The position numbers and the translations under genes were made by a program. The notes under the pieces are model-generated. The model did not search any database. It was not told the origin of the DNA and was given only the letters and a program-made list of their open reading frames with translations. Source: Thermoplasmatota archaeon (GTDB taxonomy: Archaea; Thermoplasmatota; Thermoplasmata; Thermoplasmatales; Thermoplasmataceae). From it: a stretch of DNA of 64,000 nt. This document shows positions 1-8,823 of this stretch, piece by piece; the stretch's first letter is position 1, and every line of letters starts with the position of its first letter. Location of the stretch: assembly GCA_023381355.1 (NCBI GenBank), contig JAMCUL010000012.1, positions 1 to 64,000 on the forward strand. Reading direction: 5' to 3'.

Positions 1-78
1 AGACGAAGGGCAGCAAATCTGGAACGCGACCTCACAGGTCAAGGATACAGACTGCTGCCTCTCCGACTCTCACGCTAA
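1..78 (+). CDS. C-terminal end of an unidentified protein (5' partial)
   Basis: Frame 1 is open from the window edge to a TAA at 76-78, giving 25 residues that end in a basic and leucine-rich tail (..RLLPLRLSR). I cannot identify the protein. The arginine codons include several CGA/CGC, whereas the rest of the window nearly always uses AGG/AGA, so this tail differs in codon use from its neighbours. It could be a recently acquired gene, the end of a chimeric assembly, or a chance open frame. The intergenic piece 79-114 shows no clear BoxA. Confidence 0.3.
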   Translation, partial: RRRAANLERDLTGQGYRLLPLRLSR

Positions 79-164
79 CATCGTCATGCCAACGTGACCA
101 AAAGAACTTTTTTCATGACATCTGGAATCTAAACGGACTCAAATCTGCAATTCAAAAGGGACTG

Positions 165-854
165 ATGGACATCATATTATCAGGCAACTTTGATATCATG
201 GCATTTCAGGAGATCAAGAACGATGGAAAGAGTCTTCCCATTGGATTCTCAACAAGTGGTTATAATATCAATTCAAATCCAGCTAAGAGAGCGGGGTACA
301 GCGGTACAATGACCCTGTCAAAGATGGCACCTCTCGACATTTCGACTGAAATGAGCATGGATGAAGGCAGGGTTCTAACAATAGAGTTTGAAGATTTTTA
401 CCTCCTGAACTGTTATTTCCCGAATTCGAGAAGGGACCTCTCACGTCTCGAAATGAAGCTTGACTTTGACAGGAATTTTGCAAGGTATACGAGCAGATTG
501 GAAAGTAAGAAACCAGTTATAATCTGCGGCGATCTCAATGTTGCCCACACTGAACTGGATATCGCCAGACCTGGTGACAATCACAGGAGTGCAGGATTCA
601 CTGATGAAGAGAGGGCATGGATGACTGAATTTCTGAATGAAGGCCACGTGGATACATTCAGAATATTTCACAAAGAGGGGGGTCAGTATTCCTGGTGGTC
701 ATACATGCACAATGCAAGGGCAAAAAACATTGGATGGAGAATCGATTATTTCATAGTGAGCAAATCTATGGAAAAAAATGTGAAGGATTCTGGAATACTG
801 CAGGATATTACAGGCTCCGATCATGCCCCTATATACCTCGAGGTCGAATTCTGA
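165..854 (+). CDS. xth: Exodeoxyribonuclease III / AP endonuclease (EEP family)
   Basis: Mg-dependent exonuclease III family enzyme that cleaves DNA at abasic sites in base-excision repair. The visible motifs are the catalytic Glu in FQEIK (residue 16), the GDLNVAH motif near residue 124, and the C-terminal GSDHAP motif with the general-base His. The frame continues upstream of the ATG at 165 with clear family sequence (WNLNGLKSAIQKG at 123-161), so this ATG is internal. The family normally begins MxxxSWNxNG. Here ATG-ACA-TCT at 115-123 is one base out of frame with TGG-AAT, as if one T were missing at about 123. The natural start is therefore probably the ATG at 115, reached only after restoring the frame. 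The gene is single, and hutH converges on it downstream. Confidence 0.85.
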   Translation: MDIILSGNFDIMAFQEIKNDGKSLPIGFSTSGYNINSNPAKRAGYSGTMTLSKMAPLDISTEMSMDEGRVLTIEFEDFYLLNCYFPNSRRDLSRLEMKLDFDRNFARYTSRLESKKPVIICGDLNVAHTELDIARPGDNHRSAGFTDEERAWMTEFLNEGHVDTFRIFHKEGGQYSWWSYMHNARAKNIGWRIDYFIVSKSMEKNVKDSGILQDITGSDHAPIYLEVEF

Positions 855-901
855 CCAGGGAATTATGAAACATGCTAAACACATTTTAGATGGAAAAAAT
901 T

Positions 902-2425
902 TCAGAACAGGGTATGAAATTTTTCCTTGACTATCTCAATAAAATCATCAGATTCCATGACGCTCTCCATCTTATCCATATCCCTGTATATGGGCCTGTC
1001 ACTGTGAAGAAATTCTATTCTTTCCCTGATTTTCTCCTTGAGTCTGGCAGAAAATGGTGAATATCCATTGGGGGATAAGTCCATGGCCTGGGCAGCCATG
1101 ACAAACTCAGTGGCTATAATCCTGTGTATATTATCATTTATTTCAGTCAGTTTATTGGCTGCGTTAGTTCCCATGCTTACGTGATCCTCCTGGTTGGCAC
1201 ATGTCGGGATGGAATCGGCTGATCCAGGATAAGCAAGGATTTTATTCCTGTTGCACAGTGCTGCCGCTGCATACTGTCCAATCATGAATCCTGAATTTAG
1301 GCCGCTATTCCTCACAAGGAAAGGTTCCAGGCCACTTAGAGATGAATCCGTAATTCGGGCAAGTCGCCTCTCTATGATATTTCCAAGATCCGTAAGGGCT
1401 ATTGCAAGGAAGTCACAGGCAAAGGCAACAGGTTCTCCGTGGAAGTTCCCACATGAAATGTATTCATCATCATTTATCAGGGGGTTGTCAGTAGTCGAGT
1501 TCATCTCAGATACCAGAACACTTTCCACATATGAGATTGTATCATAAACCGCACCATATACCTGTGGTGTGCACCTCAGGGAATAGGCATCCTGGATCTT
1601 CAGTTTATCCTGCTCCACCACTCTCGGGCTCTCTGAAAAGACTGAATACAACTTTGCCCCTATCAGGGACTGACCAAACTGCTTTCTTGTTGAAAGTGCC
1701 CATGGCGTGAACGCCTTTCTCGTTCCACGTAGTGATTCAAAGGCCATTGAGAATGATGCGCTTGCCATTGCAATATCCTGCTTTGCCCTGATCACCTCAA
1801 CAGCCCCAATACCGGTAATCGCTGATGTACCATTTATGAAGGAAATTGCCTCTTTTTCCTTCAGGATATACGGATCCACGCCCTTACTCTTCATCACCTC
1901 AAGTGACGGTTTTCTTTCGTTTTTCTCAATCATCTCTCCCTCGCCTATAATGGCCAGGCACAGGTGTGCAAGGGGTGCGAGATCGCCACTTGCACCAACA
2001 GACCCAAATTCAGGAACAAACGGATCGAGACCCCTGTTAAGAACCTCAAGTATCTTCTCAATAAGTTCCAATGATACACCGGAATATCCTCTTGAAAGGC
2101 TGTTGGCCCTTACAAGCATTATTGCCCTGACCTTCTCCTCCGAAAGTGGCTTCCCGAATCCACTCGAATGGCTTCTTATGAGGTTCAACTGTAGCTTCTG
2201 GCTATCATCGCGATCAATCTTTGTGTTCAGGAGGCTTCCAAAACCCGTGTTAACCCCATAAATCGGTGCCCCGGGCGCAATCAATTTCATCAGTGAATTC
2301 CTGCTTCTAATAACCCTTTCCTTTGCTTCTCCCGAAATTGTGACTTTTTCCTCCTTCTTGATTACCTTCTCAAGCATTTCCAGGCCCAGGTTCTCTCCAT
2401 CAATCTGCATGATGTCATAAGTCAA
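902..2425 (-). CDS. hutH: Histidine ammonia-lyase
   Basis: Member of the MIO-dependent aromatic amino acid lyase family. It most likely deaminates L-histidine to urocanate as the first step of histidine breakdown. The Ala-Ser-Gly triad that cyclises to the MIO cofactor is present at residues 145-147 within GSVGASGDLAPLAHL, and an upstream YGVNTGFG motif (residues 56-63) carries the active-site Tyr. At 507 residues it has normal family length. A minus-strand ATTTAA element at 2451-2457 lies about 26-30 nt before the ATG at 2425 and supports this start. No other hut genes (hutU, hutI, hutG) are adjacent, so in this window it stands alone. Phenylalanine or tyrosine specificity cannot be excluded from sequence alone. 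Confidence 0.9.
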   Translation of the reverse strand: MTYDIMQIDGENLGLEMLEKVIKKEEKVTISGEAKERVIRSRNSLMKLIAPGAPIYGVNTGFGSLLNTKIDRDDSQKLQLNLIRSHSSGFGKPLSEEKVRAIMLVRANSLSRGYSGVSLELIEKILEVLNRGLDPFVPEFGSVGASGDLAPLAHLCLAIIGEGEMIEKNERKPSLEVMKSKGVDPYILKEKEAISFINGTSAITGIGAVEVIRAKQDIAMASASFSMAFESLRGTRKAFTPWALSTRKQFGQSLIGAKLYSVFSESPRVVEQDKLKIQDAYSLRCTPQVYGAVYDTISYVESVLVSEMNSTTDNPLINDDEYISCGNFHGEPVAFACDFLAIALTDLGNIIERRLARITDSSLSGLEPFLVRNSGLNSGFMIGQYAAAALCNRNKILAYPGSADSIPTCANQEDHVSMGTNAANKLTEINDNIHRIIATEFVMAAQAMDLSPNGYSPFSARLKEKIRERIEFLHSDRPIYRDMDKMESVMESDDFIEIVKEKFHTLF

Positions 2426-2548
2426 AGATCATTAAAAAACAATGCCTGACTTAAATGTCTTATACCGTGAATGCGTCTGTAGTTCAAAAAATCATGATTT
2501 GGATGAAGTGCAAGTCTCTATTATGGTAAGTTAGTCCAAATCAAAATC

Positions 2549-2554
2549 TTTAAA
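2549..2554 (+). promoter_or_regulatory. BoxA of tRNA-Lys(CTT)
   Basis: TTTAAA lies about 28 nt before the first base of the tRNA at 2580, the spacing expected for a TBP-binding BoxA. Confidence 0.55.
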
Positions 2555-2579
2555 CCTTTAAGGTAATTTACTGTGCACG

Positions 2580-2653
2580 GGGTCTGTAGCTTAGCCAGGT
2601 AGAGCGATGGACTCTTAATCCATAGGCCGGGGGTTCGAACCCCTCCAGACCCG
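2580..2653 (+). tRNA. tRNA-Lys, anticodon CTT
   Basis: The cloverleaf is complete. The 7-bp acceptor GGGTCTG pairs perfectly with CAGACCC, the D-arm is GCTT..GAGC, the anticodon stem is ATGGA/TCCAT with loop CTCTTAA (anticodon CTT, reads AAG), the T-arm contains TTCGAAC, and the discriminator is G at 2653. No intron and no encoded CCA. A second lysine isoacceptor (TTT) lies at 48376. Confidence 0.97.
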
Positions 2654-2853
2654 TCTAATATTATACTAACTCTATAATATTTCTTGAGATAAGAATTTTG
2701 AAGGATTTTCTTATCTTTTTCATCATTTGTTTCTGGAAATGTGGTAAGGCATTTCAAAATGTCTTTATCTGTTTCTATTTTGGAACTGAAACCGGGAAAT
2801 TCCGCGTTTTTCATTTGAGGAATCTTTATCAACATGTAGAGGTCCCAATCTTC

Positions 2854-2991
2854 ATGAAAGCAGTCCTTACAAGAGAGAAAATTGACGAAGAACAGGTCAG
2901 ACTTGATCTGGCCTGGGAATTATACTTCCTGAAGAAGGATGGAGCATGGATTCCAAAGGATATCCCAGGATATTCACGAAGGAAAGAATGA
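2854..2991 (+). CDS. Small hypothetical protein (45 aa)
   Basis: An ATG-started frame of 45 charged residues (MKAVLTREKIDEEQ.., ending GYSRRKE) in the otherwise gene-free stretch 2654-3200. A TTTATC element at 2824-2829 lies about 27 nt before the ATG, as in the leaderless genes around it. The first part could form an amphipathic helix followed by a Pro/Gly-containing tail. The frame is open further upstream to 2698, but that part is Phe/Cys-rich and looks non-coding. I recognise no family. It may be a chance ORF. Confidence 0.33.
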   Translation: MKAVLTREKIDEEQVRLDLAWELYFLKKDGAWIPKDIPGYSRRKE

Positions 2992-3172
2992 AAGTATCCA
3001 ATATACAGGGGAATATCTATCTTCATCCACCATCAATTATCTTTGTTCTAAAATCGTTTAAGACTTTCACCATATTTGATTGAAAGGCAGGACCCGGAAA
3101 TCAGTAAATGTAATGGTGGACGACGTGGTAATGGCTCTTGGCAATCATTCGAAGGTTTAACCCACTGACATC

Positions 3173-3178
3173 TTTAAG
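3173..3178 (+). promoter_or_regulatory. BoxA before the GNAT gene
   Basis: TTTAAG, centred about 26 nt before the GTG at 3201. The spacing suggests a leaderless transcript and argues for the GTG rather than the upstream ATG at 3138. Confidence 0.5.
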
Positions 3179-3200
3179 TAAACGATTTACATTTTTTGTT

Positions 3201-3872
3201 GTGATACGAAGAGCACTACTATCAGATTCGGATCAAATATCATCAATTTCAAGAACAGCCGGATACATGGATTACATTTCAGAAAACGTGCTCGATTTTA
3301 TTGGGAATAATGATGTATTTCTGTACGAGGATGAGGGTAAGATCCTCGGTTTCACATCTCTTAACCGGTCAGGTACTTTTAGGTTCTACATGGGAGGGAT
3401 GAGAGTCAGGAATGAATACAGAAGACTCGGAATTGCAACGCAACTCATGAAATTCTGCGAAAATGTTGCTGTGGAGAACGGGGCAAAGTTCATAGGATGT
3501 CTTGTGGAGGAGAATAACCTCAAATCACGAAATCTTGTGGAAAAGATGAATTACCGTAATATGGGAAAGTTTGTGAGTATCGGGGGAATGCCATTGATAG
3601 GAAATGAGGTTCACGAATATTCCCCAAAAAGTGATTTCTATTACATAAGGGACTGGGAAGTAATTCATAGCTCCGACAGTACGGGATACCTGGTGCAATC
3701 TGATAACGATGGAAATATAATGTGCTTATCCGGGGAGTGGATAACATTCATAAAAACAATCAACCTTCCGGAATACCGCGCCAGCAACGATTTCTTCTTT
3801 GTGAACGATTCATCTCTAAATCCCCCTCCTGAGTCCATGATTTTTATTAATTTTCAGAAGAACATTTCGTGA
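3201..3872 (+). CDS. GNAT-family N-acetyltransferase
   Basis: Acetyl-CoA-dependent acyltransferase of the GNAT fold. Residues 1-110 carry the fold, with the acetyl-CoA pyrophosphate-binding motif RRLGIAT at 74-80 after a beta-4-like strand (GGMRVRNEY). The C-terminal ~110 residues form a second region with aromatic motifs (YYIRDWEVI) that may bind substrate. The substrate is unknown. I place the start at GTG 3201 because the preceding in-frame segment from ATG 3138 is basic/aromatic and unlike the family, and because a BoxA sits 26 nt upstream of the GTG. The gene stands alone. Confidence 0.75.
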   Translation: MIRRALLSDSDQISSISRTAGYMDYISENVLDFIGNNDVFLYEDEGKILGFTSLNRSGTFRFYMGGMRVRNEYRRLGIATQLMKFCENVAVENGAKFIGCLVEENNLKSRNLVEKMNYRNMGKFVSIGGMPLIGNEVHEYSPKSDFYYIRDWEVIHSSDSTGYLVQSDNDGNIMCLSGEWITFIKTINLPEYRASNDFFFVNDSSLNPPPESMIFINFQKNIS

Positions 3873-3990
3873 ATAATTTGTAGGCGTTTTCAAATGTAGA
3901 TTTGGGCAAATATATCCGGGTAAGGAGTTACCCAATTATTTTCAGGGATGCTTGATAATCGAAAAACTGTATTCCCGTACTGAAAAGTTA

Positions 3991-3996
3991 TTATAA
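3991..3996 (+). promoter_or_regulatory. BoxA before the extradiol dioxygenase-like gene
   Basis: TTATAA about 24 nt before the ATG at 4017, consistent with a leaderless message. Confidence 0.45.
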
Positions 3997-4016
3997 TCGC
4001 TTGCTTAAAGTTAATA

Positions 4017-4790
4017 ATGGTACTTGATCGGATCTATATGATTCCCCACGGAGATGAGATAATTGATCAGCCAAATGGGGAGAGTAGAAGGATGAATTCC
4101 GAGATCTCAGGGATATCTCACGAAGATCATTCAGATGTCATCGTTATATTATCTCCACATGGAATAAATCTTTCAAGGAATATAGGGATCATAAACACGG
4201 AGAGATTTAAGAGCAATACCAGACTTAAATCTGTTAATTTGGATGAATACTGGGTCAACGAAAGAAGATTATGTGAGAAAATAATAGGTGAAACTGGAGA
4301 TATAGGCGAAGAAGTTAGGTACGTTACATATTCGGGTGATGAATCTGTCTTTCCCATTGATTTCGGTACCGCAATTCCACTGCACTTCTTTTCAAGGAGG
4401 GAAATAGTGGTTATAGGTCAGTCAAGGAAGGTGAGGAATGAGGATCAGATTTCATTCGGCTCCATGCTTGCGAAAGCAATCATGAACTATGAGCGGAAAG
4501 TCTCGGTTATTTTCAGTGCAGATCAGGCACATACCCATTCGAGGGAGGGTCCGTATGGCTATTCCCCCAGGGCAGATCAGTATGAGCAGATATTGAGGAG
4601 ATGCCTGGAGGAAAATAACTTCAGTGCAATGGAAAATATCGATCCTGAGATTGTAGAAGAGGGAAAGCCTGACAGTTACTGGAATATCCTCGTGATGGAT
4701 GGCCTTCTCAAACAATCCGGGAAATCCATGCGGTTCATCTATGGGTATGTTGAGAAGTATTTTGGAATGATGCTCGCAGTCAGTAAGTGA
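4017..4790 (+). CDS. Class III extradiol dioxygenase-like protein (LigB/MEMO superfamily)
   Basis: A 257-residue protein of the LigB-type fold, which normally binds Fe(II) and cleaves catechol-like rings. It has an N-terminal IPHGDE motif (residues 9-14), SPHG at 46-49, a GTAIPLHF segment at 117-124, and a His-rich SADQAHTH motif at 167-174 followed by GPYGYSP, the layout of the class III extradiol superfamily. The family also contains non-oxygenase members (MEMO-like), so the reaction is not certain. No other aromatic-catabolism genes are near. A BoxA 24 nt upstream supports the start. Confidence 0.72.
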   Translation: MVLDRIYMIPHGDEIIDQPNGESRRMNSEISGISHEDHSDVIVILSPHGINLSRNIGIINTERFKSNTRLKSVNLDEYWVNERRLCEKIIGETGDIGEEVRYVTYSGDESVFPIDFGTAIPLHFFSRREIVVIGQSRKVRNEDQISFGSMLAKAIMNYERKVSVIFSADQAHTHSREGPYGYSPRADQYEQILRRCLEENNFSAMENIDPEIVEEGKPDSYWNILVMDGLLKQSGKSMRFIYGYVEKYFGMMLAVSK

Positions 4791-4870
4791 CAAAAAAGGA
4801 ACTAACAAACTTAAATAATCTTTGTTAGATTTTTGGGAATATTTCCGCTTTTTTCTCACTGCCATAATAT

Positions 4871-4878
4871 TATTATAC
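4871..4878 (+). promoter_or_regulatory. BoxA before the Asn/Ser/Thr-rich exported protein
   Basis: TATTATAC about 23 nt before the ATG at 4898. Confidence 0.45.
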
Positions 4879-4897
4879 ATCCATCTCATGTTCTATT

Positions 4898-6223
4898 ATG
4901 AACAAAAAAGTGACAGCAGTACTGGCAGTTGTTATTGTGATTCTGGTTATAGGAGTTGGTGCCCTGTATTTTTCGGGTATGCTTAATTTTAACTCTTCAA
5001 CACAGGCCAATAGCCTTCAGTCAACGCCAAGTACTAGAGCCCCTAACATAGTTAGTTCGAGTGTGGTTTCCAAGGACCTTGGAAGCAAATGGACAATGAC
5101 CATGGGTGCTTCCGGTTCCACGCTTAATGCCAGCACCTTCATAAGCGGACAGAATGGTGTCCCACTGATAGCCCAGGCACAGGTCAGTCCAGAATTCACA
5201 ACAGGTAACATAGTATCAAGTCCATTCACGAGTTTTGGTCTGGGTAATAACGTAACCTACAATACCTATCAGGCAGCTGTATTTGTTCCCCCGGAGACAG
5301 GCTATGCAGTGATTTCATTTGCCCATTCGACAAGCAGTTCAGTACCGGGATACGTCGTGTCAACAATAAGTTCTGAAATAAGCGCACATTTTAGCGGAAA
5401 GACATCATACAACAGCACAGCTATATCCTTCAAGATTGGAACAGCCAGCGGAAGTAACTATGTGTTTGTATCAGAACAGACAGACTTATTCCAGTATGCT
5501 CCTGGAGCATGGTATCTGGAGGGTGTCCTCGCAAACTACTCATCCTACAACATAATGTTTCTCTATTACACTCCTCACTTCCTGAATGTTACAAACTTTA
5601 CAGCAATACTGACAACCCAGGTTTCTAATCTCAAGTCACCAAGCACTCCTTCTGTTCCATCTGTCCTCATAAGTTCCTCCGACATGAACAAGATGACAAA
5701 CCTGAGTTATAAGACACAGAGTGCCATTGCCGTTAATCTGAACGACACGAAGAGGCTCCTGAATGAATATATTGACATGACAGGTGCATCAAGATCTGTT
5801 TCAAGCACAAACCGCACAATACTCAACAACACAATAGGCACGGTAACCGGGTTAGCGGCCAAGTATATGATGTCCGGAAGAACGAATTATACAGAAGCCA
5901 CTATCATTGGGTTTTCAAACAGCAGTGCACCAAAGGTATTATTCGACCTTCTTGACGCCCAGGGCGATAATTCAGGACTGAAACTTGCAAATTACAGTGG
6001 ATGGAGCTATGCTTTCCAGAACACGACCCTGTATAATTATCAGTATCATTTCAACCAAACTACTCACAGTTATACGTATAACAAAACAGCATATGCAAAT
6101 GAGACAACGGTCGTTGCAGTAAATGGCAAGTATATGTTGATATTCGAGACATATCAGTCAAATGGTGTCTTCACACAGGGACTCGCAAAACAGCTACTCA
6201 GTGACGAATCAGGATTGATCTGA
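4898..6223 (+). CDS. Membrane-anchored extracytoplasmic protein, Asn/Ser/Thr-rich
   Basis: A 441-residue protein with a short basic start (MNKK) and one N-terminal hydrophobic helix (about residues 5-30), followed by a long domain rich in Asn, Ser and Thr with many N-x-S/T sequons. This is typical of proteins on the outside of wall-less Thermoplasmatales, where N-glycans protect surface proteins. No Cys is seen and I recognise no catalytic motif. It probably stays tethered by the N-terminal helix with the bulk outside. The 3' end overlaps the convergent ABC ATPase gene by 15 nt. The function is unknown; it may work with the neighbouring exporter genes, but only proximity suggests that. Confidence 0.75.
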   Translation: MNKKVTAVLAVVIVILVIGVGALYFSGMLNFNSSTQANSLQSTPSTRAPNIVSSSVVSKDLGSKWTMTMGASGSTLNASTFISGQNGVPLIAQAQVSPEFTTGNIVSSPFTSFGLGNNVTYNTYQAAVFVPPETGYAVISFAHSTSSSVPGYVVSTISSEISAHFSGKTSYNSTAISFKIGTASGSNYVFVSEQTDLFQYAPGAWYLEGVLANYSSYNIMFLYYTPHFLNVTNFTAILTTQVSNLKSPSTPSVPSVLISSSDMNKMTNLSYKTQSAIAVNLNDTKRLLNEYIDMTGASRSVSSTNRTILNNTIGTVTGLAAKYMMSGRTNYTEATIIGFSNSSAPKVLFDLLDAQGDNSGLKLANYSGWSYAFQNTTLYNYQYHFNQTTHSYTYNKTAYANETTVVAVNGKYMLIFETYQSNGVFTQGLAKQLLSDESGLI

Positions 6224-7090
6224 AAATATTTTCCTGTATTCCTCATCCAAAACATTTATTTTTATAATTTCTCTTATTCTTATGTTGTTTGCTGATGCAT
6301 AATTCAGGAACGGATTGATATCACCAGATACTGTTACTTTCACGCCACTGATGCTTATCATGTTCAATTGATTCTCGAGCCCATTCATCATTGGAGTGTC
6401 CTCAATTATTATATTTGTAAGTTGAGTTTCACTGATCTTAACTGTTTTTTGGACTTTTCCATCCTTCAGGAAGATTACAGTGTCACACACTTTCTCCAGG
6501 AATGAAACATCATGGGAGGCTATAATGAGCAATTTATTGCCTTCTGCCCTGATGCTGTTAACACTGCCTGCAATCAGATCCCTCCCAATCAGGTCTACAT
6601 TGTCGGTTGGTTCATCCAGGAGAATGCATTCCGGATTTCCTGCTATGGCTCCCGCGACACCTGTTCTCTTAAGTTCGCCTGTTGAAAATGTTCGCATCAT
6701 GGAATCCATCTTTCCCCTCATGTTTACCATGTCCATTATCTCATCAATCCCGAAATCATCCTTTATCTTCATTCCAGTCCGCATTTCCCAGGTGTATCTC
6801 ACAAATTCTGCCGGGGTTGAGTAGGGGTAAAATGATGGGTTCTCGATCAGGCTTCCTGTTATTTTCGCAATTTCATTGTGTTCCTGCCTTATTTCATGTC
6901 CATTCATCCTGATTGATCCTTCATAATTGTTAAGTATCCCGCATATGGCTTTCAGTAATGTAGATTTTCCAGATCCATTTGGCCCCAGGATTCCATAGGT
7001 ATAGGGCGACCTGAAATGTATCTGCTCAATATCGACAATGTTCCTGCCCCCAGCTTTCACTTTTAGATTTTTTATGTCAATTTCCGTCAT
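6209..7090 (-). CDS. ABC transporter ATP-binding protein
   Basis: ATPase subunit of an ABC-2-type exporter. It has Walker A GPNGSGKST (residues 36-44), a signature motif in variant form FSTGE (135-139, for LSGGQ), Walker B CILLDEP (155-161), and the switch His in ASHD. The C-terminal ~80 residues form a small extra domain, as in many ABC-2 ATPases. The start is ATG 7090, whose ATGA overlaps the stop of the permease gene (7087). An in-frame ATG at 7123 would lie inside the permease gene and adds non-family residues. It is the last gene of a three-gene, translationally coupled operon. Confidence 0.9.
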   Translation of the reverse strand: MTEIDIKNLKVKAGGRNIVDIEQIHFRSPYTYGILGPNGSGKSTLLKAICGILNNYEGSIRMNGHEIRQEHNEIAKITGSLIENPSFYPYSTPAEFVRYTWEMRTGMKIKDDFGIDEIMDMVNMRGKMDSMMRTFSTGELKRTGVAGAIAGNPECILLDEPTDNVDLIGRDLIAGSVNSIRAEGNKLLIIASHDVSFLEKVCDTVIFLKDGKVQKTVKISETQLTNIIIEDTPMMNGLENQLNMISISGVKVTVSGDINPFLNYASANNIRIREIIKINVLDEEYRKIFSDQS

Positions 7091-7923
7091 TTCATGACCC
7101 TCCTCAATGAGAATACTGAACATGCAACTATGATTGATGCGAGAGAATAGAAGATCAGGATAGTGGAGATGTAGAGAAGAGGGAATCCTCTGAGTGGAGA
7201 AAGGGAAAAGGAATATGTCAGGAAGTATGGATCTGCATTCAGGAAGACCCTGTATATCACCCTATCAGTGTTTGTCTTTATCAAGACTGGGGGTATGGCC
7301 CCAGTTCCTGTGGCAATAAGGGAAATGATGTCAAATATTACCAGGTATACTATAAGGAAAGTAATTGATGAATGCCCGGAATTCTTGAAGAATGCGCTCA
7401 CACCAACTGCAAAGCAAACATCGGAAAATGTTACGAGCAGTATCAGGAAGATATAGATAATAAAGGAAGTACCTGGAATTGTGCCAAAGTGGAATATGAA
7501 GATGCCAATCTGGAATATTATTATAACAGAAGTTGAAAGGAAGGAGAGGACGGTTGCACCAATTATCTTCGAGAGAATTATCTCGAAACTATCAACCGGG
7601 AATGACGACAGGCTGAAGATTGTCCCTCTCTCATATTCATAAGGCAATGCAGTAGATCCAAAGAATGCCGCGGAAAGCACAGGGATATATATCATTATGT
7701 TTGCCCACTGGAAGTTGAAGAGTCTCTCCTGAAGCTGCAATGGAAGGCCAGTTGCCTGGATATTGCCTGGAACAAAACTTTTCAGGAGTGCAGTGGAAAG
7801 AACGAGAACAGATGCAAGAAGGATGGAGATCACGATGTTCAGAACAATCATGAAGAGGAAAGCCCTTGATCTGACCGTATGCCTGATGAAGAACTGGGTC
7901 ATTTTGAGGAACCTGAACATCAA
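7087..7923 (-). CDS. ABC-2 type transporter permease
   Basis: A 278-residue integral membrane protein with about six hydrophobic segments in the ABC-2 arrangement. It has an N-terminal helix after MMFRFLKMTQFFIRH, an amphipathic coupling stretch with YEYERGT (the conserved E-R-G-T motif of ABC-2 permeases), then four closely spaced helices. It pairs with the ATPase encoded downstream. Both junctions are 4-nt ATGA-type overlaps (7087-7090 and 7920-7923), so the three proteins are probably made together. Substrate unknown; relatives export drugs, peptides or polysaccharide parts, or help maintain the membrane. Confidence 0.85.
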   Translation of the reverse strand: MMFRFLKMTQFFIRHTVRSRAFLFMIVLNIVISILLASVLVLSTALLKSFVPGNIQATGLPLQLQERLFNFQWANIMIYIPVLSAAFFGSTALPYEYERGTIFSLSSFPVDSFEIILSKIIGATVLSFLSTSVIIIFQIGIFIFHFGTIPGTSFIIYIFLILLVTFSDVCFAVGVSAFFKNSGHSSITFLIVYLVIFDIISLIATGTGAIPPVLIKTNTDRVIYRVFLNADPYFLTYSFSLSPLRGFPLLYISTILIFYSLASIIVACSVFSLRRVMK

Positions 7924-8723
7924 ACGCTAACACCATCCATTGATAGAATTGATTTTATGAGCATATACTGAAGAAAGATGAAGCTGTTATTTCCAGGGAC
8001 CAGGATAATCACACTATCAAAGGTTGGGAGCGCAATAAAACCCTTCCCAAGTATATACTGCAGTGCCAGGGAAATGGCAACTGCAGATTGTATACTTCTG
8101 GTCAGGATTGTAGCAGTCAGAATATTGTCTGTGTAATTTCCAGACACAGTCCTGGCAAGGCTGGAATTTATATAATAAGCAAAGGAGAAGCCTGCGGAGT
8201 AATTTATGTCGTTGAGCAGGCTATTTTCTTCCCTGACCGACGAGGATATAAGCGAAGTCTCAACGGATGTGATGTTGCCTGCGATGAAAACACCTGGGTC
8301 CGGCGAGGCGAATGTGAAGTTGTCCGGTGAAATGCCGAAGTTTGAAAGAATTATTACAGGAAGACCGGAAATTCCGGCACTCTGATTTCCTGTGATATCA
8401 ACTCTGTAAACGGGAAAGTTCTGGAAACATGACACCTGGTTGATATCCGCACTCTCGCCAGTTTTGACAATAGGAGGAATCAGGTAAGCGTCTGAGATCT
8501 GCTTCATTGAAAATATGATTCCAGAATCCTTCCGGGAATGGAAAAGGAAAACGTTTGCTGCCTCACTGTTAACAAATGCAACAGCGGTTGCATTTTCCGG
8601 TATGAACGAAGCAGCATCCCGATGTAGTTCAGGGTTACCGGAATTTTCATAAAGGAATGTCGCTGAACTGAAAAGGAGTATTAGAACGATTGTAAATGGA
8701 ATAATTCTGGATAATACGACCAC
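7920..8723 (-). CDS. Exported accessory protein of the ABC-2 operon, unknown family
   Basis: A 267-residue protein with an N-terminal hydrophobic helix (residues 7-24) and a C-terminal stretch (about 220-260) of alternating hydrophobic segments. The middle lies outside by inference and contains several N-x-S/T sequons (for example NATAV, NYTDN, NITSV). It is the first gene of the operon and its stop overlaps the permease start by 4 nt, so it is likely an extracytoplasmic partner of the transporter. It has no Cys pair, protease or binding motif that I recognise. Confidence 0.7.
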   Translation of the reverse strand: MVVLSRIIPFTIVLILLFSSATFLYENSGNPELHRDAASFIPENATAVAFVNSEAANVFLFHSRKDSGIIFSMKQISDAYLIPPIVKTGESADINQVSCFQNFPVYRVDITGNQSAGISGLPVIILSNFGISPDNFTFASPDPGVFIAGNITSVETSLISSSVREENSLLNDINYSAGFSFAYYINSSLARTVSGNYTDNILTATILTRSIQSAVAISLALQYILGKGFIALPTFDSVIILVPGNNSFIFLQYMLIKSILSMDGVSV

Positions 8724-8823
8724 GGCTTTTTCATTCTTTATTTATTAATAAACTTTTGTGGGAGCACACCCTTATGCATGCTTTCCTGTAAACAGATGCA
8801 GGAGTTTAACCATGCTGACAAAA

